8,758 bases of DNA from assembly GCA_002431345.1 (NCBI GenBank), contig DJEN01000072.1, positions 426-9,183 of the forward strand, given 5' to 3'. This DNA comes from Megasphaera sp. UBA5897 (GTDB lineage Bacteria; Bacillota; Negativicutes; Veillonellales; Megasphaeraceae). Positions 1 through 4,048 of this stretch are shown in pieces; the stretch's first letter is position 1, and each line of letters begins with the position of its first letter. Made by a program: the position numbers and the translations under genes. Below the pieces are notes generated by a model that worked only from the letters and a program-made list of their open reading frames with translations, did no database searches and was not told the DNA's origin.

Positions 1-638
1 CCCAGCATGCAGCCTGTGCCCGTCAGTCTGGCCAGCTGAGCCGTACCGTTGGCAACGCCGCACACCTGCATGCCGTCAGTAACGACATCGACAGGGCCGC
101 TCATCAGCAGCACGGCATGCTGCGCCAGCGCATAGGCTTGTATATCCTGCGCCGCTTGTCTAAAATTTTCAACTGTAACCGTATCGGCTGCGCCGGCATC
201 TACACCGACGGCATGGGACGGCAGGCCGCAAATCGCACGGATTTCAGAGCTGTTGCCCTTGATAATCTGAGGATGGCATTCGCGAATAAACTGCACGGCA
301 AAATCCCGCCGCAGCGTGCTGCAGGCCACGCCTACCAAATCAATCAGCATGGGAATCCCATCTGCATGGGCAGCCTGCCCTGCCAGGCGAATCGCTTCCA
401 TACGTTCGCTGGAGATATTTCCCAAGTTGACGACAAGGGATGCAGCCGTTTTTCCTACTTCGACGACTTCTTTGGGATGCGACGCCATATTGGGAACGCC
501 GCCGACAGCCAAGATAACATTGGCACTGTCATTCATCGTAATGCCATGGGTAATACAATGCACAAGAGGCTTATTGGCAGCTGCTTCCTGACGCAGGGCA
601 GCAAACTGCTGAAATAATTTATTTTTTTCGTCTGTCAT
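1..638 (-). CDS. thiM: Hydroxyethylthiazole kinase ThiM, 3' end cut by window edge
   Basis: ThiM phosphorylates 4-methyl-5-(2-hydroxyethyl)thiazole with ATP to give HET-P, the thiazole half of thiamin, in the cytoplasm. The frame has no stop before the window edge and shows 212 residues of a family that is usually about 260 to 270 long, so the C-terminus lies outside. Visible ribokinase-fold signatures are PLVHCIT (residues 24-30), the AVGGVPNMA segment (44-52), IKGNSSEI (126-133) and the anion-hole loop TGTGCM (206-211), whose Cys210 matches the catalytic Cys of Bacillus ThiM. The usual DPVG is DLVG here (100-103). I chose the ATG at 638 because AGGTG (648-652) sits 9 nt upstream; an ATG at 644 would have only 3 nt. 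The start lies inside the end of thiW, so the two genes overlap by 20 nt and are probably translationally coupled. The order thiW-thiM indicates uptake followed by trapping of thiazole. Confidence 0.93.
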   Translation of the reverse strand, partial: MTDEKNKLFQQFAALRQEAAANKPLVHCITHGITMNDSANVILAVGGVPNMASHPKEVVEVGKTAASLVVNLGNISSERMEAIRLAGQAAHADGIPMLIDLVGVACSTLRRDFAVQFIRECHPQIIKGNSSEIRAICGLPSHAVGVDAGAADTVTVENFRQAAQDIQAYALAQHAVLLMSGPVDVVTDGMQVCGVANGTAQLARLTGTGCML

Positions 639-1152
639 ATACATTCACACCTAATTTTTGTTGAAATTCACGCAGTGTGCCATTGCGCGACAAGGCCATC
701 AGCAGGCAAAACGCGATAGAACCGCCAATCAGCGTGCCGCTGATAAACATCGGTACGTAATACATCCAAGACAGTCCGGTGCGGCCGTAAAAAATTTCCA
801 TTACCGGATAGGAAACAATGGCACCAATAATCCCGGTACCAATAACTTCGCCAATAACAGCGGCAATCAGCCTGCCATGAGAGGCGCGATACAACAGGCC
901 GGACAATGTGGCGCCAAACACGGCACCGGTCAGCGCCAGCGGCGGAATCCCCATCATGGTCATGCGGATAATCCCAATGAGCGTCGCACAAAGCAGGGCA
1001 TACCAAGGCCCCATCAGCACGGCACACGTAATATTAATCAAATGAGCCATCGGGCACATGCCTTCAATACGCAGAATCGGGGAAATAACGACGCCTAATC
1101 CCACCAGCATAGCCAGCAATACTAACCGCAGTACTTTTTTGTCTTTTTCCAT
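619..1152 (-). CDS. thiW: ThiW thiazole transporter S component (ECF-type)
   Basis: ThiW is the predicted membrane substrate-binding component for hydroxyethylthiazole uptake. It is known in the family as a thiamin-regulated gene next to thiM and probably uses a shared ECF energy module, which is not in this window. The 177-residue protein starts MEKDKKVLRL and is hydrophobic throughout, with about five to six membrane segments (roughly residues 7-28, 35-65, 70-90, 95-122 and 134-160). Family landmarks are GVVISPILRI, the HLIN and LMGPWYAL stretch, and AVIGEVIGTGIIGAI. An in-frame ATG at 1248 would add 32 residues, but these are polar, unlike the family N-terminus, and fall in the structured leader. 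I prefer the ATG at 1152, 8 to 13 nt after GGGAGTGAAG (1161-1170). That ribosome site is itself part of a terminator-like hairpin. The gene overlaps thiM by 20 nt. Confidence 0.92.
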   Translation of the reverse strand: MEKDKKVLRLVLLAMLVGLGVVISPILRIEGMCPMAHLINITCAVLMGPWYALLCATLIGIIRMTMMGIPPLALTGAVFGATLSGLLYRASHGRLIAAVIGEVIGTGIIGAIVSYPVMEIFYGRTGLSWMYYVPMFISGTLIGGSIAFCLLMALSRNGTLREFQQKLGVNVYDRRKK

Positions 1153-1217
1153 AAAAAAAACTTCACTCCCTTGGTGTAACGGCATCATCTGCAAACACTC
1201 TTTGGTCGTGAAGTTTT
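1153..1217 (-). promoter_or_regulatory. Terminator-like hairpin with embedded candidate thiamin-precursor aptamer
   Basis: Read on the minus strand, AAAACUUCAC (1217-1208) pairs perfectly with GUGAAGUUUU (1166-1157), and the U-run continues to 1153, directly against the thiW ATG. The 41-nt loop is much larger than in an ordinary terminator. It contains GUGU and ACAC, which can form an inner helix, and GAUGAUGCC followed by AAGGGAGUGAAG. The last part resembles the 3' core of the TPP aptamer (AAUGCC, GCG, AGGGA), but the 5' partner elements are absent. An aptamer embedded in a terminator stem is the published layout of the HMP-PP (thiS-motif) riboswitch, and sensing HMP-PP would suit thiazole salvage genes. 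The thiW Shine-Dalgarno lies at the 3' arm, so translation could also be controlled. The hairpin and U-run are seen; ligand identity is inferred. Confidence 0.55.
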
Positions 1218-1249
1218 GATTGTATGACTGCAATATATACGTATACATA

Positions 1250-1377
1250 GCGACCGAAATGGCAGAAATGCCGTCTCTTTTTTGTAGCGGTCGATACTCC
1301 CTAGTATCCTCTCATCCTGAAACACAGGCTCCCTCGCCATGTATAAAAACAGATTCAGGGCGCTCCCCCTCAATCCA
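1250..1377 (-). promoter_or_regulatory. Structured 5' leader of thiW, upstream part
   Basis: Between the predicted transcription start (about 1377) and the terminator-like hairpin, the RNA can form several stems. CCUGAA (1359-1354) can pair with UUCAGG (1321-1316), followed by UGAGAG. GAUACU and AGUAUC form a 6-bp hairpin with an AGGG loop (1308-1293). CGACCG (1293-1288) pairs with CGGUCG (1256-1251) around an inner GGCA/UGCC hairpin (1272-1261). GGGGGAGC (1369-1362), UGAGAG (1314-1309) and GACC together recall the 5' half of a TPP aptamer. The required P4/P5 half (CCUGAUC with AAUGCC and AGGGA) does not follow, so I do not call a TPP riboswitch. The element may be an aptamer or an expression platform working with the downstream hairpin. 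Confidence 0.5.
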
Positions 1378-1383
1378 AGATTC

Positions 1384-1411
1384 AGTATAACAAAATTTTC
1401 TAAGATGTCAA
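1384..1411 (-). promoter_or_regulatory. Promoter of thiW-thiM
   Basis: On the minus strand, TTGACA (1411-1406) and TATACT (1389-1384) are separated by 16 nt, close to the sigma-70/sigma-A consensus. The expected start of transcription is near 1377, giving an untranslated leader of about 225 nt before thiW. That length fits a riboswitch-type leader. Confidence 0.85.
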
Positions 1412-1479
1412 TTCCCTGTTTGTCTTTTTACAAATGACTCTATCGTACCGTATGACTGACATGGTATCTGGGATTGTAT

Positions 1480-1515
1480 AAAAAAAGCTGCCGCGCAGTG
1501 CAAGCAGCCTTTTCT
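1480..1515 (-). terminator. Intrinsic terminator after the AGCS symporter gene
   Basis: On the minus strand, a 10-bp stem (1513-1504 with 1491-1482, including one G-U pair) encloses a 12-nt loop and is followed by a U-run of about seven. It lies 26 nt beyond the stop codon of the symporter gene and upstream of the thiW promoter, so it separates the two transcription units. Confidence 0.88.
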
Positions 1516-1540
1516 ATGCTTTTTTTAGAATTGCTATGTT

Positions 1541-2944
1541 TTATTTCCAATATTCTACTTCATCATCACGAAGTCCAATGGAAGCAGCTTTAAAGACAGG
1601 ATTCTTGCCTGCTGCTTTCTGAGCTTGATAATCTTTTAATGCGCCCATAGCGACCTTACTGAGTATCAGGCAGGCCGGAATATTAATCAGGCACATAAAT
1701 GCCATCAGAATATCGGCGATATCCCAAACAGCTGCCATGGACATGCCGGCACCGACAAGTACGGCGAGTATGCAAAGGATACGGAAAACGACGATAAATG
1801 TTTTCGACGGTCTGCCTTTGTGAATGAAAGCAATGCAGTTATCGACATAATACAAGTTGCCAATCAAGGTAGAAAAAGCAAAGAGAACCATGCAGACCGT
1901 AATCAGCACCGGCCCAAATCCGCCGTATACCGAGGTAGCTGCCTGCTGTACATACAACGCGCCAGCGGCTTCTTTGGTAATCGGCACGCCAGAGCAAAGG
2001 CCCAAAAATGCGGTTGCGCTGCAGACCAAAATCGTATCAATAAAAACAGAAAGCATCTGTACCAGCCCTTGTTTAACAGGATGGCTGACATCAGCAGCTG
2101 CTGCCGCATTCGGTGCAGAACCAATACCGGCTTCGTTGGAGTAAAGGCCGCGTTTGATGCCGTAAATCATGCAGGAACCGGATACGCCGCCTAAAATGGA
2201 CTGGAAATCAAAGGCATCTGCAAAAATCATCGAGAAGACATGGGGCAGCATCGGCAAATGAAACAGGATAACGATAACAGCTGCCAAAATGTAGACAAAA
2301 CCCATAATCGGAACCAGCCAAGATGTAATCTTGATAATACGGTGGCCGCCGCCAAAAATGCAGTACCCAACGAGTATCGCTAACACAGCCCCCAATATCC
2401 AAGGCGTGATATCCGGATTATAAAAGCTGTATACGGAAAAAGTCGACTGCAGGTTAAAGGATGCCAGCATATTAAAGCCGCCGGCATATGTCAAAATCAG
2501 GCATACAGCAAAAATAACGCCTAATGCACGGTTTTTCATAGCTGTTTCAATATAATACGCCGGACCGCCGTAGCTGTGACCCAACGCATTGCGGCGCTTG
2601 TATACCTGTGCCAACGTACTTTCTACAAAGGCACTGGCACCGCCAATGAGTGCTAAAAGCCACATCCAAAATACAGCGCCGGGTCCGCCTAAGCATACAG
2701 CTGTCGAAACACCGATAATATTGCCGGTCCCTACGCGGGATGCCGTCGATACCATCAACGCCTGAAATGAAGAAACAGAACCAGCCGTTGCCGGTTTTTC
2801 CATAACGACACGAACACTTTCAGTAAACATCCGCAGCTGGATGCAGCGCGTCTTCCAAGAAAAAATTAAGCCAGCAACAATCAACACAACCATTAAAATA
2901 GGGTAATACAAAACACCGTCTAAATAATCCAGAATCGGCATCAT
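1541..2944 (-). CDS. Alanine/glycine:cation symporter (AGCS family)
   Basis: This is an inner-membrane secondary transporter that takes up alanine or glycine with Na+ (or H+). The protein has 467 residues, the normal length, and about 11 hydrophobic segments. Family signatures are VGTGNIIGV (71-79), GGPGAVFWMW (86-95), GGPAYYIE (126-133), NEAGIGSAPNAAAAA (270-284) and SHPVKQGLVQ (287-296) followed by the FIDTILVCSATAF helix. These glycine-rich stretches line the substrate and sodium site in the family. The start is the first of two adjacent ATGs at 2944; AAGGA lies 12 nt upstream, a little far but the only Shine-Dalgarno present. It is a single-gene unit with its own promoter and terminator. 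The exact substrate (alanine, glycine or D-alanine) cannot be told from sequence. The family call is secure, and AlsT/DagA-type names are equally possible. Confidence 0.95.
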   Translation of the reverse strand: MMPILDYLDGVLYYPILMVVLIVAGLIFSWKTRCIQLRMFTESVRVVMEKPATAGSVSSFQALMVSTASRVGTGNIIGVSTAVCLGGPGAVFWMWLLALIGGASAFVESTLAQVYKRRNALGHSYGGPAYYIETAMKNRALGVIFAVCLILTYAGGFNMLASFNLQSTFSVYSFYNPDITPWILGAVLAILVGYCIFGGGHRIIKITSWLVPIMGFVYILAAVIVILFHLPMLPHVFSMIFADAFDFQSILGGVSGSCMIYGIKRGLYSNEAGIGSAPNAAAAADVSHPVKQGLVQMLSVFIDTILVCSATAFLGLCSGVPITKEAAGALYVQQAATSVYGGFGPVLITVCMVLFAFSTLIGNLYYVDNCIAFIHKGRPSKTFIVVFRILCILAVLVGAGMSMAAVWDIADILMAFMCLINIPACLILSKVAMGALKDYQAQKAAGKNPVFKAASIGLRDDEVEYWK

Positions 2945-3000
2945 GGATTCAACACGTCCTTTCCCTAATAAAAAAAATATATAATTGCAATATAATTTTC

Positions 3001-3030
3001 ATTATACTTTTTCTATTTAGCATGTGTCAA
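3001..3030 (-). promoter_or_regulatory. Promoter of the AGCS symporter gene
   Basis: TTGACA (3030-3025) and TATAAT (3006-3001) on the minus strand are both perfect consensus hexamers, separated by 18 nt. Transcription should begin near 2994, leaving a leader of about 50 AT-rich nt in which the 8-bp palindrome ATTGCAAT occurs (2984-2991 region). No complex leader structure is visible. Confidence 0.88.
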
Positions 3031-3052
3031 TCAGTACGCATTATTTTTTAAC

Positions 3053-3110
3053 AAAAAAACAGGTGCTGCAACAAAAGAATACATTGAGCCCATTTTGTCA
3101 CAGCCCTGTT
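3053..3110 (-). terminator. Long intrinsic terminator after the toxin-antitoxin pair
   Basis: On the minus strand, a stem of 18 base pairs (3110-3105 with 3063-3058, then 3104-3093 with 3076-3065) has one bulged A and two G-U pairs. It encloses a 16-nt loop and ends in a U-run (3059-3053). It lies 127 nt after the antitoxin stop codon and just upstream of the symporter promoter, so it ends the toxin-antitoxin transcript. On the plus strand the stem is not followed by T, so it appears to work in one direction. Confidence 0.85.
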
Positions 3111-3237
3111 ATCATACCGTTTGACGTGCCTAACTTACAACCTGACAATTCATATTTCCAAACGTCAACCAAGAACTATTTAAAGAAAAATATGATGCAT
3201 GCCAGCCAAAAGCCGTATGTTACAGCTACGTCCTGTA
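3111..3237. other. Non-coding 3' region of the toxin-antitoxin transcript
   Basis: This stretch separates the antitoxin stop codon from its terminator. I see no gene with a ribosome site in it. The only structure noted is a 7-bp inverted repeat, TTGACGT near 3121 and ACGTCAA near 3163, with a spacer of about 35 nt, too loose to assign a function. Confidence 0.4.
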
Positions 3238-3510
3238 TCACACAAATTTTATTTGGAGCCGTTTGCCCAATCCATGCGCAATTTTGCACAGCGTAGAAAT
3301 AGAGGGTAATGCCTGCCCTTTTTCAATACGGCTGATATTGGACTGCCGTATTCCTGTACGTCTTGCCAATTCAGACTGCGTAAGGTTCTGCTCATTTCTT
3401 GCTTTCAATATCATCATCATCAACTGGTATTCAAGCTCGCTGCTGTCCCATTCCTTTTTGAACTCAGGATCTGCCATTTGTTCTTTTAAATAGGTATCGA
3501 AATCGTCCAT
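3238..3510 (-). CDS. HTH (Xre-type) antitoxin, HigA-like
   Basis: This is a predicted DNA-binding antitoxin of 90 residues that should neutralise the toxin encoded directly upstream and repress the shared promoter. Residues 31-66 form a Cro/C1-type helix-turn-helix, with LTQSELARRTG (43-53) and the recognition helix IRQSNISRIEKG (54-65), followed by LPSISTLCKIAHGL (68-81). The N-terminal 30 acidic residues are the likely toxin-binding part. The ATG at 3510 is chosen because TAAGGAGG (3519-3526) precedes it by 8 nt and overlaps the toxin stop codon. An upstream in-frame start at 3534 has no such signal. The gene follows the toxin by 13 nt. The toxin-first order is typical of higBA-type modules. 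Confidence 0.88.
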   Translation of the reverse strand: MDDFDTYLKEQMADPEFKKEWDSSELEYQLMMMILKARNEQNLTQSELARRTGIRQSNISRIEKGQALPSISTLCKIAHGLGKRLQIKFV

Positions 3511-3518
3511 TACACTCA

Positions 3519-3526
3519 CCTCCTTA
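3519..3526 (-). promoter_or_regulatory. Ribosome binding site deciding the antitoxin start
   Basis: TAAGGAGG on the minus strand is a near-perfect Shine-Dalgarno, 8 nt before the ATG at 3510. Its TAA is also the stop codon of the toxin gene, so translation of the antitoxin is probably coupled to, and stronger than, that of the toxin. The toxin itself has the weaker AAAGGA. Confidence 0.8.
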
Positions 3527-3868
3527 ATCTGCAAGCCGTTTCATATAATCATCACGGATTTGCTTAGCGCGCTCTATCTCCCGGAGCGGTGTTTTTTGTG
3601 TTTTTTTGATAAACCCATGTGTCAGAACTGCCCGATTGCCAATTACAAAAAAATACATAACCCGGCTGATATTCGTGCCGACTTTTGCACGCAGCTCAAA
3701 AATGCCGTCATCCAACGACTCTGAAAGCGGCATTCTAAGCGAAACCCCCATATCCTGCAAAGCCTGTATGGAACGAAGCATTTTCTGCCGCATATTTATA
3801 TCAAGACTGTCCAAGAACTCTCGGACAGGAATCCGTCCAGCCCGATCTTCGTAAAATATAATCTTCAT
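3524..3868 (-). CDS. RelE/HigB-superfamily toxin (phage Gp49-like, DUF891)
   Basis: The protein has 114 residues and matches the Gp49-like HigB group of RelE-superfamily toxins, which cut mRNA on the ribosome. Visible features are the N-terminal strand MKIIFYED, the helix VREFLDSL (15-22), FELR (57-60), Arg69 in ISRVMYFF, and HGFIKKTQKTP (84-94) leading into the C-terminal helix REIERAKQIRDDY. Basic and aromatic residues at these places form the RNase site in the family. The ATG at 3868 follows AAAGGA by 8 nt. Transcription comes from a promoter inside a palindromic operator, and the antitoxin follows after 13 nt. All key blocks are present and the gene looks intact. It could be a solitary mobile module inserted between clpC and the symporter. 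Cellular target and activity are inferred from the family. Confidence 0.88.
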   Translation of the reverse strand: MKIIFYEDRAGRIPVREFLDSLDINMRQKMLRSIQALQDMGVSLRMPLSESLDDGIFELRAKVGTNISRVMYFFVIGNRAVLTHGFIKKTQKTPLREIERAKQIRDDYMKRLAD

Positions 3869-3874
3869 TATCGT

Positions 3875-3919
3875 ATTCCTTTCATGATATATTATATATC
3901 ACAAAAGGAATATTCACAA
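3875..3919 (-). promoter_or_regulatory. Promoter and 37-bp palindromic operator of the toxin-antitoxin pair
   Basis: TTGTGA (3919-3914) and TATAAT (3896-3891) on the minus strand have a 17-nt spacer. Positions 3875-3911 form an almost perfect palindrome: 18-nt arms agreeing at 16 positions around a single central base (3893). The centre, GATATAT-T-ATATATC, covers the -10 box, and the outer ATTCCTTT/AAAGGAAT arms reach the toxin ribosome site. This is the expected place for autorepression by the HTH antitoxin, possibly with the toxin as co-repressor. Binding is inferred. Confidence 0.82.
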
Positions 3920-3977
3920 GTTTTTCTAGTGCTTTTTTTGTTTTTGTCCTGTATTTCATTGCATCGTACTAACAGCC

Positions 3978-4011
3978 AAAAAAAGGACGCGAGAAATGTA
4001 CTCACGTCCTT
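3978..4011 (-). terminator. Intrinsic terminator after clpC
   Basis: On the minus strand, AAGGACGUGAG (4011-4001) pairs with CUCGCGUCCUU (3993-3983) over 11 bp with one G-U, around a 7-nt loop, and is followed by a run of U. It lies 38 nt beyond the clpC stop and ends the heat-shock operon, so no radA or disA gene is transcribed with it here. Confidence 0.92.
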
Positions 4012-4048
4012 CAAAGCAGTTATTGATAGGAAAGGCATACCCACACCT

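Noticed and set aside
117..617. Plus-strand open frame of 166 codons
   Set aside because: It is antisense to thiM, which matches its family over the whole visible length.
1153..1248. Extended ThiW start at 1248 (32 extra residues)
   Set aside because: The extension is polar, unlike the family N-terminus, lies across the leader hairpin, and lacks a ribosome site at a good distance.
1293..1321. Hammerhead ribozyme suggested by GAUGAG next to a hairpin
   Set aside because: The required CUGANGA context and the GAAA segment after the stem are missing.
1153..1377. A classical complete TPP riboswitch upstream of thiW
   Set aside because: The gene context calls for it and 5'-half motifs are present, but the CCUGAUC...AAUGCC...AGGGA half cannot be placed after GACC with a closing P1 stem.
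3024..3296. Plus-strand open frame of 90 codons
   Set aside because: It starts in the symporter promoter, crosses the terminator and the antitoxin 3' end, and has no ribosome site.
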